The notes beneath the pieces are model-generated. The model made no database searches. It was not told where the DNA came from and worked only from the letters and a program-made list of their open reading frames with translations. Positions 1 to 11,700 of a stretch of DNA of 26,792 nt are shown here, one piece after another. Every line of letters begins with the position of its first letter. Position 1 is the stretch's first letter. Location of the stretch: the NCBI GenBank assembly GCA_001953115.1, contig LSSL01002585.1, positions 1-26,792 of the forward strand, in the 5' to 3' direction. The stretch comes from Smittium mucronatum. Taxonomy: Eukaryota; Kickxellomycota; Harpellomycetes; Harpellales; Legeriomycetaceae. Both the position numbers and the translations under genes were made by a program.

Positions 1-16
1 CACCCACCCACCCACT
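1..16. repeat. CACC tetranucleotide repeat at window edge
   Basis: Several tandem CACC units are followed by CACTCACTT. The tract is cut by the window edge, so its full length is unknown. It does not look like a common telomere repeat. Confidence 0.6.
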
Positions 17-458
17 CACTTTTCCAGTAAAAAAGCCCCTCTATTAAATAAAGGTAAACATAACCTCATACCAGTCACTTGATAGCTATTGGCCACTTTA
101 ATAATCTAATCTCCGGCTCGACAAACCAAGGTAATTGGACAATCCCCAAAACAGGACGATGAATATGACACGCATTTAATGCACTTTATAGACTGGATTG
201 AAATTACGAATTCAGTCACCGATCTGGAACCTGCCAATTGCTCCAGAACTGGTCCAATGAAACGTGCTTGATCAAAAATTACTTTTCACATTTACGAAAT
301 TCAATTAATCACATTCTGAGATTAATAAAAAAAAAAAAGCAGAGTTATGTTTATTGGCCAACCAGGTGTATTGGCCGGAAGGGTACGGTTTATGTAATGG
401 ATTATTTATTTTTTTTAGCGACTAGAATTTGTCCCTTTCGCTAGAGGGAGATCGTTAA

Positions 459-476
459 AGAAAAGAAAAGAAAAGA
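459..476. repeat. AAAAG pentanucleotide microsatellite
   Basis: About three to four tandem AAAAG units. It is a simple repeat with no gene context. Confidence 0.7.
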
Positions 477-981
477 TGCGAGAATTGAAGCCAACATTTA
501 TCAATTCGTTGCTGTTATTTATTGAGAATATCCATTTTACCGCTAGTGCTGAAATGATGTGTAGGTGGTTATTGGCCAGCTGGCACATTCACGACCAAAG
601 TGGATAAATGGCCATCCGTTTTTTACAGTCAATGCAAAAAACAAATTATTATTAATTTGCGTTTATTGTTGGCAAAGTCTTGTAGAAAGATCATTGAACA
701 AGAACCATGCTAATTTCAACTAAAAATAAATGCATTTTTTTTTTTTCCAAAAGGTCCCAAGTGGGAGGAGGAGGGGATGGAAAAGGGGAGGGACGAAAAG
801 GGAAGATGAACTAATCCACCTATAAAGTACATTTTTCCCAAAAGGTTACTTTTTGAGGAGAAAAAACAAACTTAGTTGGCAACTAGTCTTTCCTTTTAAC
901 CAGTACAAGTATATCACAACACCTTGTATCATCCTCCTAGGCCTCCAAATACAATACTCGGGGTTCTAATGCTAAACTTTC

Positions 982-1019
982 GGGAGGGGGGATGGGGTCG
1001 GGGTCGGGGGTGGGGGTGG
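982..1019 (+). other. G-quadruplex-type G-tract cluster
   Basis: Six runs of 3-6 G are separated by 1-2 nt loops (runs at 982-984, 986-991, 994-997, 1000-1003, 1006-1010 and 1012-1016). This far exceeds the usual G3 N1-7 pattern for an intramolecular G-quadruplex on the + strand. Structure formation is inference; the tract itself is directly visible and unusual in such AT-rich DNA. Confidence 0.7.
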
Positions 1020-2103
1020 AGGTAGGGATAGAGAACCAAGACAAATTTTATCGAGTGTAATAATAGAGACCCATCATCCAAAGAAACAATTGTCGGAGGA
1101 TATGGTTGTTGGTTCCTGCCCCCCTTTTCTCAAAAAAGCAATTGCTATAATCGACCCAAATAGTACGGTTCAAGGCATGGGACGGACACAATTAGTGGGA
1201 CTTCTTTTTTATCAATATGATTAGTAATTGCAGTGTATCTAACGGTGGTAATATCGCGAATATAGACAAATTGAAATTTATTAATATGCACTAATGGAGC
1301 AGAGGCAAGGAATTTGGAACCGAAAAGTGGGGTTAAATGAAGCAGTATTGGACTGTCATGAACCAGAATCTCCCCAAACTTTAGGTTGAGAGGAGGGGGG
1401 GATAGGGCAAATTCAGGATAGTTGTTGAAAAGTTATATGGAGAATACGTATTGGCGAATAAACAACTGGGTTTCTACGGACTGACATGTCTTTTATTAGC
1501 AAAATTAAGTTTCCGTGATACAACAGAACAAAATAAAAATTGGCGGTAAATATTTTATTGTTTATTTTTGGATATTGATTCGAGTCCAGATTAGGATTCT
1601 GGTTGGTTCATGGACCAGATAAACACATTCGGTTTGTTTGACACTATTCATCTGGGAATAAAAAAGGATCAAATTAATAGAAACTAAAGAATTATTGTCT
1701 TTTTTAATAAGACTTCGAAAAAATCCCGAGCTCTTGGATTCTTGTTAATTTGTAAACTAACAGCTGTATGGACTTGATAAAAGCGACAATCTATATTTAT
1801 GCTCATGTCCAGGATCCCAATAAAAAAAATTAACGCACTAAAAAAGGGCTAATTTGTGCAATCAAAGGTGAAAATGTATAAATGAAGGCAACAAAAACTA
1901 TCACCGAATTTTGCTTAAACTGTAATAACACTGTTTACTTTGTGGCGCTTAATGGCCATAAAAAGGGGTTCATCTCCGCTTGCCTCCATTATCGAACTTG
2001 ACGCAAAAAAAAAGAAACAGTGTCGGACCACAGTTCTCTTTAAGATTTGTTTCGGCTAAAGAGATGCGTGGATAAATGGGCATAAGAACCAACTGCGTTT
2101 CGT

Positions 2104-2130
2104 TTATTATTATTATTGTTGTTGGTGGTG
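2104..2130. repeat. Compound trinucleotide tract (TTA)n(TTG)n(GTG)n
   Basis: Short runs of TTA/ATT, then TTG, then GTG units follow one another. This is a simple-sequence tract in non-coding DNA. Confidence 0.6.
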
Positions 2131-3057
2131 AATTATCTGCTTAATACCATCCAAATGATGATGTAACCATCCAAAAAAAGAAAAAGTTGTCGCCACAGAT
2201 TTTTTTAGTAATTGCAAGAAATTTACCCGAATTCATCAAACCCAACAAACTGTCTTAAAAACAAACCAATATTTTAATTTTTTTAAAAAATTTGGTTTAT
2301 TGCAAAAGGGAGATTACATTATGGCATATTATTTCCCACACAAAAAAAGACTTTGATCAAAAAGTGCTAAATATACCCCATACTTGTCACTAGACGATAA
2401 ATACAACAACACAGAAAAAAAAAATTCATACCTGTCCACTATAAAATTTAAAAAAAAAAGTGGATAAGACACATTTGCAATCAATTTGGCAATACCCAAA
2501 ATCCTGGAAAATAAAAATAATAATAATAAAAATCCAGTCTCTTTTCAATGGTTCATTCCTCATCCCCCTTATCCATTATACTATTTACGCTTTACACAAA
2601 ATCATTGAATCCGGACGGAAAATCGCAATCGCCACCAATAAGTTCGCTATCGGTCCAACAAGTGCATTTGGTTGGTTGCCCATAAACCTAAACCTGTATA
2701 CATTTTTAAAAATAAATCAATAAACCGAAATCTGAATGCATCTTTAAAAAAAATAAAATTCAATAAAGCCGCATTGATATGTAGATTCAGTTTGCTCATT
2801 TATCGCTAAAATCATGGGGTGCTGACAATAGCGTATTTATACACAAACCAAACCAATCTTAATTTAACAAGAAGGTGGTATTTGGCGAGTGGTTCCCCGG
2901 AATCGGATTGCTTTTTTTTTTTTTTTGCGTGTATACATCCATCCAATGTATTGGGGCAGGGGAACAAAAGGCTGTTCCCGGCCACTGCAAACAATTACTC
3001 GTTGTAAAAGGTTGTATCCTTTTTTCACTAATAAATAAATAAATTTTATATCGTGTC

Positions 3058-3082
3058 CACTACCACTACCACTACCACTACC
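3058..3082. repeat. CACTAC hexanucleotide microsatellite
   Basis: Four tandem CACTAC units. On the minus strand it would encode a Gly-Ser repeat inside an ORF covering 2864-3247, but that ORF also runs through homopolymers and is not credible as a gene. Confidence 0.75.
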
Positions 3083-3229
3083 AAATGATGGATCTGCGTG
3101 GGAAAATAAGCTTGCACTTTCTATTCCAACCCGTTTTTTTTTGCAAAAAAAAAAAAAGTGTGTGTGTTTGGTTATTCGGGATGTTCGCGCTATAAGGAGC
3201 AACACTTGATTCTGGAAACTAAAAAATAT

Positions 3230-3258
3230 CCCTTCGCCCTCGCCCACCCCCTCCCCCC
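3230..3258 (-). other. G-quadruplex-type tract on minus strand
   Basis: Five C-runs on the + strand (3230-3232, 3237-3239, 3243-3245, 3247-3251, 3253-3258) are separated by 1-4 nt, giving a G-quadruplex pattern on the minus strand. It lies about 480 bp past the nudE stop codon in that gene's direction of transcription, so it could be in or beyond its 3' end. A role in termination is speculation. Confidence 0.6.
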
Positions 3259-3742
3259 ATTCTAATGGTTTTCATCCGCTGTATATATGTGGAGGTGTTT
3301 TGTCAAAAGTATCGTTTTATTGGCTATCTTCTTCAACTCTACTCTGAAAATGCCACTAGTTGCATTTTGAAATGCAGTGGTGAAAACTGTTTAGAAACTA
3401 AAGAGGTTTCCATCAAGGTTATTATGTCCCCTCTATGTGCATCCTTCAATACCCACTTCTACACTTCCCTTTATTACTCCACGTTTTTTTTTTTTAATTC
3501 CCCACAACTAATCTAAATAATTAGCAAAAGTATCGAGCAAAAAATCTCCATTTATTTTGCCCCTTTTATAGCAACAACTACAAAACTCTTCAGTTTAAAC
3601 AATCTGAACAGAAAATTGATGGGTCTATTCAAATTTATAGTGGAATATAGCCCCAATGATCAACAAATTCACAAATTAATAAACTTATCATGATTAGAAT
3701 TGATGGTAAAAAAAAAATTAAGGAAAATAGTCATTATTAGTG

Positions 3743-5178
3743 TTAGTTTGGTACAGTTTGGAGCTCGTCCTTGTCTTTTGAAATGTTTGGCTTTATCTCG
3801 CTCTTATTAGCCCTAGATCGTGCCATACGCAATCGTGAGGATTCTGATGAAAACGTGAAATTCGATACTGGAATCGATTCGTCCTTTGGTGGATTTGATG
3901 CTTTATAGTTTTCTACATTGAAATTCAGCTTTTTTGGAAATTGCTGTGGATCTCGTTGCTTTATTTCTCCTTGCTTCCTGGGTATGTGTTCGCTGAATTT
4001 GGGCTCAAACATCATAGATCTTCTATTGCTGACTGGACTCCCTCCAATCGTCCTAGATCGTACCAATGGTTCGGCATTCAACTTCGATATCGGTGCTGTA
4101 TATTTTCTGCTTTCCTGCAATAGTGGTGATACCATTGATCTCGCATTTTCGATCTTGGATTCTAATCCCTTCATCCGATCCATCACCTCCTTAAACGATT
4201 TATTTTGGTCTGCTAGTTCTGTATTTTGGACCCTGAAATTAGGTCCTCCTAAACTGGCTCTAGAAATTCGACTTGACTTTTGACTTTTAAGTACCCCCAA
4301 CTCAACGTTCATATCTGCTCAAAAAAAAAAACATAAATCAGAAACTTTTTTTTTCTAAAGTTCCAAAAGTAAATGCTAATAATTTGAAAATTACCTCGCA
4401 ATTCGTCTTTAAGTCGTTGCATCTCTTCCACCAACAGTTGTTTAGATTTTACTTCACTCATAAGAACCTCGTTGGTTTGAGATAGACCCTTAACTTTAGC
4501 TTGTGCATCATGTAAAGATGATTTGATAGCTCTAATAAAAAAATTTCATAAATTAAAGGTTAGAGTTTTTAAACAAGAAATCCTGAAATAATGAAAATAA
4601 AACTAGCCTTTCTGACTTTTCCAAATCATCATTATCTTGTTCCAGCTCCCTTGTCCTACTTTTGTAAAAATCTTGCTGTGACTTTAAAAACAAGAGTTCC
4701 CGTTCTGATTTAGAATACGCCTCTTCTGAACTCATCCTCTCTTTTTTGTACTTTTCCTATATATTATCCAGTCCAATTTTAGCTTTTTTTTTTTTTTTAA
4801 ATATATATATATATATATTGAACAAAAATACCCTCCAGTTTTCGACTTGCGATTTTAATCTCTCAATTTCCGTTCTCATTTCTTTATTTGAATTTTCAAG
4901 CAGTTTAATATCGTTTTCGTACTCTATAGAGGCATCTGCTAATTGCTTTTGAACAGTTTCTAATTCTAATTGGCTGTCTACGTATGCATCCCGAGCATTA
5001 TATGTCGCATTTTTCCAGTATGAAATCTCTTCATCTTTATTAGAAAATGAACTATAAAATTAATGTATGTTGACAATCAATCAAGGTTTGCTGCAGAATA
5101 TAATAGAAAGTTTAAATGCATTTAATTAAACATATTAAAGTTAAAATACTTTGGATCCTGGAAATCAAGGGGGTCCAT
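3743..5178 (-). CDS. nudE: NudE/Nde1-family dynein-Lis1 regulator, five exons, 368 aa
   Basis: Predicted coiled-coil scaffold that binds Lis1 and cytoplasmic dynein; the family acts in nuclear migration and minus-end transport on microtubules. Exons on the minus strand: 5178-5150, 5051-4832, 4756-4608, 4531-4395, 4314-3743 (1107 nt). Introns are 98, 75, 76 and 80 bp. Seen: an N-terminus like animal NDE1/NDEL1 (DEEISYWKN at about residues 16-24, then ARDAY), a charged heptad-like stretch to about residue 180, the family signature RELEQDNDDLEKSER (about 119-133), and a C-terminal helix MKGLESKIENARSMV (about 226-240) matching the conserved 'GALESKLASCRNLV'-type segment. The tail is basic and Ser-rich. 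The start is the first ATG, with an in-frame TAA three codons upstream. Oddity: intron 3 must use a GC donor to keep frame. Several stops (TAA, TAA, TAA, TGA) lie at or just after the end. Family assignment is strong; exact splice sites are inferred. Confidence 0.88.
4532..4607 (-). other. Inferred GC-AG intron (nudE intron 3)
   Basis: The exon reads GAA AG, then GCTAGT, and the next exon begins A GCT ATC after TTATTAG. Joining AG to A gives Arg and keeps the conserved coiled-coil frame. The only nearby GT (after GGCTA) gives phase 0 and leads to stops with either possible acceptor. The 76-bp length matches the neighbouring introns. Confidence 0.65.
4784..4819. repeat. T15 plus (AT)n tract inside nudE intron 2
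   Basis: Fifteen T residues (4784-4798) are followed by about ten AT units (to 4819). Together they fill nearly half of the 75-bp intron 2 (4757-4831), between donor GTATTT and acceptor TATATAG. The tract should be prone to length change. Confidence 0.8.
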
Positions 5179-5458
5179 ATCTTTTTAATTAAAGCAAAAC
5201 AACAAGACGATTAAGTTTTTTTCAAAACTGCGGCTTTCCCTTGTTTGGCTTTCCTAAAATCTACAAGTCTTTAAAAGAAACGTGAAAACTGAGTCTGATT
5301 AATCGTGAGGGTAACAGATGCCAGTATTTAGATGATTTTTTTGCTCAAGTTTTTTTGAAGCCCGTATGAAGTGTTAGACTAATATGGAATAAACTAATCA
5401 GAAAACAATATTGTGTATAACGTCTATATAATTGAATGGTAAAGTTATTTTACACTTC
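5179..5458. other. Upstream region of nudE
   Basis: AT-rich DNA immediately upstream of the nudE start codon, presumably holding its 5' UTR and promoter. I see no clear TATA box or ORF. Confidence 0.4.
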
Positions 5459-5713
5459 CTAAAATATATCAGGTCGCCCAGAATACTTTTTTCCCCACCA
5501 AAAAATAATCACCCGGTGCATTTTTAAATTTGGCCTATAAAAACCTTGAAAGCCATCACTTCTATTTAAAAGCCAATATATTGGTTTATAAACATATATT
5601 TCGAATTTCCTATTGGTATATACTTTGAAATTATTGGCCAGATCACTAATCATTTTGCATTGCGAATCATTCTTATGTAAAAAATATTTTGTTCTTTCTG
5701 GACATAATTGTTT
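5459..5713 (-). pseudogene. Protein-like open stretch, possible transposase relic
   Basis: An open minus-strand reading frame runs from an in-frame TAA near 5717 to a TAG at 5459. The first ATG is at 5653, which would give 64 aa. The translation looks more protein-like than its surroundings: it has Trp, Gly, Pro, Cys and Arg in a very AT-rich context, with segments such as DLANNFKVYTNRK, FYRPNLKMHR and IIFWWGKK. Order and spacing loosely recall the catalytic-core region of piggyBac transposases (FK..YTPG...IDE...F.GR...QY.P.KP.K.G.K.W), but the expected catalytic Asp-Glu is absent and the match is weak. It may instead be an unrelated small gene, an exon, or chance. It lies about 280 bp upstream of nudE on the same strand. 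Confidence 0.25.
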
Positions 5714-8700
5714 ATTTTACCCACTATTATTTGTTTATTATAGCAGTATACTAGTAAATATTATGAATCATGATTTAACTATTTTTATTGGAAGAAAATT
5801 ATCGACTTTATATTTTTGTGCTTTTTGAAATAAAATAGAGTAATAAATCGTTTCAAAAATAGACGCTATTAAGAGTAATGGATAAATAATATGCGGAGAA
5901 ATGGGAAGTTTTTTTTGTATCAAATCGATGTAATTATGATCTCCAGCTAATATATATATATATATAATATATTGCTTTGGGGTTTAAATAAAATTACTAA
6001 TACTTTGTAGTTTGAAGATGATGCCGAAAATAATTTTTCGATTTAAACTGTGCTTTCAATTTATTTTTCGAATGTATTTTTGATTTTTATTTCCACTAAT
6101 TTTGCATTTAAAGATGTTTTTGTGAATGATATTGCGTTTTTTGATGTGTTGAAGCCTAAATTCATATTTTTATAGTCAAACTACAGCTTTAATCCAAAAT
6201 CAATTCAATAAAACAAGTGGAAAATAAAATAAAAATACAAGTAGTATTTTCCAGATCCAGTTGAAATCTATATGAATTAAGATGAGGGATTTTTCAAAAA
6301 TAACGATATATTTTTAAATAAAAGTGTTTATAAAAATATAAACTAATATTTTGAAATAACTGTAGTTTTAAAAAAATTATAAAATTCCATGATATCTATT
6401 GCCTCCTGAGACTGAATTTATTTTATTTTGTGAAAAAAGCAAAACAAAAATATGTGCTATCACTAATGTTATCGAATTAATTATAAGTTAAAAATTATTC
6501 TGTCCAGACAAAAATTAAGAAATAAAGGATATTTTTTAATATTTATAGTCTTAAAATATTAAAAAAAAAGTTATGTGTCATATCGAAAGCAAAAGCGAAT
6601 ACGGATAAATATAAGAACAAAAACAAGAATTCAAACGCGATCAAAAAAGAAAAGAATAAAAAATACCGAAATTAAGCAATAAACTCTTAATTACCCAAAA
6701 AAATAGATATCTTGGAATTTCCGCTTTTAGTACAGAATTATTTTTAACGATAGTTTTTAGCGCTTTTTTTTAAAAAAAATGTAATCAAGATTTAACTTTT
6801 ATACTTGAAAGCTTCTGTAATTTTTTTGATATTGTAAAATTTATCTTGAAAAGAAGTGCTATTCTTTTTGTTTCGACCTTTATGAGAAAATAAAAAGTAC
6901 TTTTATCAAAGGAATGATATTGTTGGGTTAAAATATGAATTTCTTCTTACATAAATCACTAAAAATGGTTAAAGATCATTCCAAATATCCATTGGATTTT
7001 TTAAAATTAATCGCATAATCACTTCTGAATTTTATTTGGTAAAATAACAAATTTGAAAAAGGTATTAGACCAATAATATTGATTAAAATAAGAGTTATCT
7101 CAAAATCACATAGTAGATAAAATCCCTGCTAAAATCTCAAAACCAATTACAAGATATATAAAATATCTATAACTTGTAAAATTGAAAAAAAGAAACCGAA
7201 TATAAAATTAAATCGTTTGAAATATTTTTAAAAAAATCAATACCCTGAATAAAAAAATTTAAAGGTATATTTTATTTATTATTGAAAATATATAATAAAA
7301 AATAAACCCGAATATTTGACATAATTTCGAAATTGTCAATATTATTTAAATTATTGAGGAAAAGTCAATATTAAAATATTTACAAAAAAATTTCATTATT
7401 TTAAACCTGGAGCATGAGGTGATAGTGTTTGGATCTAGGCTGTTCTGAGTTGAGAATATTAATTTTTTCCACAAATAAAAAACATTGATGGCTTTTTCAT
7501 TCTACTTTTGATAAAATATTACTATTTAGTGTTATTTCAAATATTATTAAGTGGCTTTTAAAATTAAAATTTTTTAAAAAAAAAAAAGTATTATTTATCA
7601 AAAAAAAATAATTAATGGTTTTGATTATTGTATGAAAACTTTTTTATTTGTGGTTTGAATTATAAGGGGACTTTTTGGGTGTAAATATAGATTTTTAACC
7701 AGATGTTTAGAAGATAAATGTCAGTTTTTTGTGATTTTACGGGTTTAAAAATTATTAGAGCTAATTTCATAACAAGAATGAATGCATTTAAATTAATTAA
7801 ATGGTAGAATAATTTTTTTTTTTTCATTTAGATGGCTTTAAACTAAAATTATGATAAAATATTATTAATTTAATAAACTAAAAATAAATCCCCTGCTTTT
7901 TTAGCCTTTTTTAAGATAGATAGCAGGATATTAACTTTTATTTTAATAAAACTTTTTTTAATTAAAAAAAATACTGTATTTAGAATTTTTTTAAATCAAT
8001 GACGATTAAAATTTTATTATAAAAGTAATTTATTCACTCCTGTTTACAGTAATATATGCTCTTTATGAGAAAATGTCAATATATATCAAATTAACTATAA
8101 AACTTTAAATCGAATTATTTTATATTATAAACACTATTTCATATCCTAAAATTAATATTTTTCTATATAAAATTTTACATAATAGATATAATATTAATAA
8201 AAATGTATTACTTTTGTACTTTTTTTTATATTAACTATATTATATTAGAAAACCCCCGCAAAATAAATTATAATAAAGTAAATTACGATTAACATTTTTG
8301 ATTACATTATTTGGGCTATTTTATATTCACGGGGTAAAAATATTTTAAATAAAAAAGAAAGGTTACCGAAAAATATTTTATAGCTTTGAGTTAATAAATT
8401 TCATTTGCGTAATTTAACAACTATTATGCTTAAATTTAAGTTTTGTAAAAGTTTTGAATATATATATATTGTTAAATATAGAATAGGAAATTATCATTAA
8501 AATGAGAAAAATTTTAATAATATAAATTGGATATATTTTTAGAAAACCATAAATAATTTAAAAATAAAAAAAAATAAACCAAAAAATGAGCCCTTAGTAT
8601 ATAACTTTTTAAAAATTAGCTTTTATAAATTATAAAAGATAGTTTAAATTATTTTAATTTTCAAATACCCATTTTAATAGATTTTCCCCCTAATATTAGT

Positions 8701-11700
8701 AAAATTTACTGCTAAAAATAATTTTATGTATTAGATGCTAATATACTTTAATAATGTTAAAAAAAAAGTTTTTTTAATCAATTTTTCCCAAAGAGATTTA
8801 AAATGAATATATTCATGTTTGATATTAGGTATCATATATTTGCATTAGTTTTACTCAATTTTTGAATAATTAAATAAGCTTTATATAATAAAATACAATC
8901 AAATATGCAAAAAAAACCTTTTTCAAGACTTCAAATTCTTGAGCTAATACTAATTATTGATAGATTAGAAAAGATGAGAATATCAGAAAAATTAAATTTT
9001 TTTTTTTAAAAAATATATATCATCCAAAAAAAACATTTATATTGAGAGAAAAAATATTGATAAGATTATTTACATCAGCTCAAAAATTGCCGAATTTCAT
9101 CGAGACAAAAAAACTATTAACAAAATATATAAGAATTAAATCATATTTAGGGAAAAAGTGAAAGATTAAAAGGGGGTTTTTAAAAGCGATGTTAAATGGT
9201 AATAGGATTTAAAATAAAGGTTTTATAGGTTAATTTTATTCTTAATGCATCAAAAATAAATAAAAAATTTACATAAACCGATTGAATTGCTTTTTTTTTT
9301 TGATAATTATTAAAAATGCGAAGTAATACGATTTTTTGGAATTTTTTTATCATACCACAAATCATTTTTATTTTTCTGAATCATAAAATATAAACATGTT
9401 AATCTAAAAATGACTATTTAAAATTATTCTGAGCGATAAAAAGGGGTCCTAATTCCAAAATACTAAAAATTACGTTTTATATACTAATAACTATTAAAAT
9501 TTACTCAAAAGTAATGAAAAATATATTACCCAAAAAAAAACTTTAATTTTCTAATCAGTTAGCCTTTTTTTCACAATTTTTTAAATCCCCTTGATTAATA
9601 TGGTTTATAAAAATTCTTATTATAAAAACTATTAGTCGGCAAAATTTCCTAAAAATTGAAATTATTTATGCTATTCTTTATAAAAAATTTAACGATAAAA
9701 GTTTTTATTTATATAATTTATATGAATATTTTCAATATAAGTAAAATAATAAAATTATATACAATCCAATATGTTTCTTGATAAAAAAAAATATGTATAC
9801 ATAATTGGAAACTTTCTAGATTTCATTTGAATGAAATTTTTTGAATGATTTATCTAGATTGGATTGAAAATAATTAATTTGACGTTATGTTTTAGCCCAA
9901 AATTAAAAAAAATTGAAAGCTGCCAAAAAATGGGATATAAATCGAGGTTTTGAAAGATGAATCATAATTTTATCATTATTTGAATTTGAGAAACCAATTA
10001 AAAGATTGTTTCATATAATTTAATGGAGAAATCGGTAATATACGAAAAAAAAATTTATTTAAAAGAAAAGTTAAATTAAGTCTATTTGAAAAAAACAATT
10101 TCAGAGAACTCAGAAATCAGTATAAAATTCATATTGATATTCAATTTTTTTTTTTTTCATTTCCAAAAATTATTATTTTTTGCTGGCCAATAAATATCCC
10201 AGCGAGTATGGAAATTAAACTTTTTTTTTTCCCTATAGATATCTTATAGCTAAGAATAGAAAATAAATAACTGTGAATGGGAGGAAGATGGGTGTTATAA
10301 AAAGTATATTGATTAATTGGAGCCTCAAAAAATATACTTTTGAAAATGAAATTGATGTATTATCAGTCTGGAACTAAATACATATATTTCATTATGGTTA
10401 CTCATCACATACAGCCCCTTTAGTTTTTCAGTTAGATTTTATTTATTAAAAAACATTTTTTATTGAGTGATTTTAATGGATAATAATCCCTGAATTAAGC
10501 ATCTATAATTTTTGTTTCATATTTTTAGATTTTAATTAGATTTTAATATCTTTAAAATCTAACTCGAAACCAGATAAATTGAAAATATTTAAAAAATCAC
10601 GTGATTATTGGTATTTCCTCTAACTAATCAGCCATAAAGATTAAAAAAAGCTCAACATAAGCACTATTTATTATAAAATAATTTTCCTTTTTAGTAATTT
10701 TAACTGAAAATCTCGGAGTTGGCCATAAAATAATAATTTCGAATTAAAAATGTATTTTTTAATATATATAAAGCTACAGGAACTTCATAATTAATATTTT
10801 ATACTTAAAATATGATTAGATAACTTAATAAAAGCATTGTTTTGGTTTTTGAGATTTTTTAAGCCTGGAATAACTAATTATAGCCTGGTGATCACAAGGT
10901 ACGAAATGAGTTAATCAAAGCAAATGTTTTCTAAATAAATTTTGAATTCAATATTATTAATGATTATAAAATATCTGAGGGCAAATTTTAATTTAAAAAA
11001 ATAAAACCCCATTGAAGTAAAAAATAATACATATAAAAAACTCAATATTAAGCATTTCCAAAATTTAAAGCTCTCAATGGAAAAAAATGAAAAATTTTGG
11101 ATCCAGAGAATCTCTAAATGGTTAAAAAACCAAAAAATTAATTGAATAAAAACTTCAAACCAATAAAATCACTTTTTTTTTAACATTAATTAAATTGTTT
11201 TTTAGAAAAATTTCGGTTGAATTTCAAGGACAGAAATTTAAACTTATAAAATTTTTAAAAAAAAGATAATTGTAAGAAATTCAAGGAAAATTTAAAAAAA
11301 AATTATGTGGCTTCCTACCCATAACAAGAACACATGTGTGAAAATATCATAAAATTTTATAAAAGAGCTAAATTATAAGCGCAAAAGAATATATCATAAT
11401 AAAACATAGTATATTTTAGTTTATTTGACTTTTTAATTATTTTTTTTAAAAGACTGAAATAAGAAATTTCGTATTATATCTGATAAAAAATTCATCTGTG
11501 AGAGTTCAAAATTACTTTATTCAAAAGTTTTTATAATTCAATAATATATACTTATTGAAAAAAATGAACAAATCATGGAATCAAAACTATGAAATAAATT
11601 AAATAGAGATAAATTTAAAATGCTTATTTGAACGAACAAATTTTTTAGGTAAAACTTCGAATTATTGAAATCCTGTATTCTAGTACTTCCCTCACCTATA

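Larger units (their letters stand above)
1..3742. other. Gene-less, low-complexity, relatively GC-richer region
   Basis: No ORF here resembles a known family, and the longest ones run through homopolymers or simple repeats. The DNA looks less AT-rich than the 5.8-14.8 kb interval. It carries A and T runs of 8-15 nt, G-rich and C-rich tracts, short microsatellites and four ATTGGCC motifs within the first 577 bases. It could be a long promoter or UTR region of a gene left of the window, or plain intergenic DNA. The part next to 3743 must include the 3' UTR of the nudE homologue, which is transcribed leftward. Confidence 0.55.

Noticed and set aside
1..20. Possible telomere repeat at the window start
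   Set aside because: CACC units do not match a common telomeric repeat (CCCTAA or similar), and the tract is only about 16 bp.
2460..2723. Plus-strand 87-codon ORF
   Set aside because: It opens on a non-ATG codon in an A-run, and its composition looks like translated low-complexity DNA.
2864..3247. Minus-strand 127-aa open frame with a Gly-Ser repeat
   Set aside because: It is built from T/A homopolymers and the CACTAC microsatellite. The opposite strand is equally open, and there is no family resemblance.
3265..3516. Plus-strand 83-aa ORF with ATG and several Cys residues
   Set aside because: It ends in a phenylalanine run from a T-tract, matches nothing I recognise, and lies in a region with generally fewer stops because it is less AT-rich. 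It remains a weak possibility for a small Cys-containing protein.
3918..4283. Plus-strand 121-codon ORF
   Set aside because: It is the antisense shadow of nudE exon 5.
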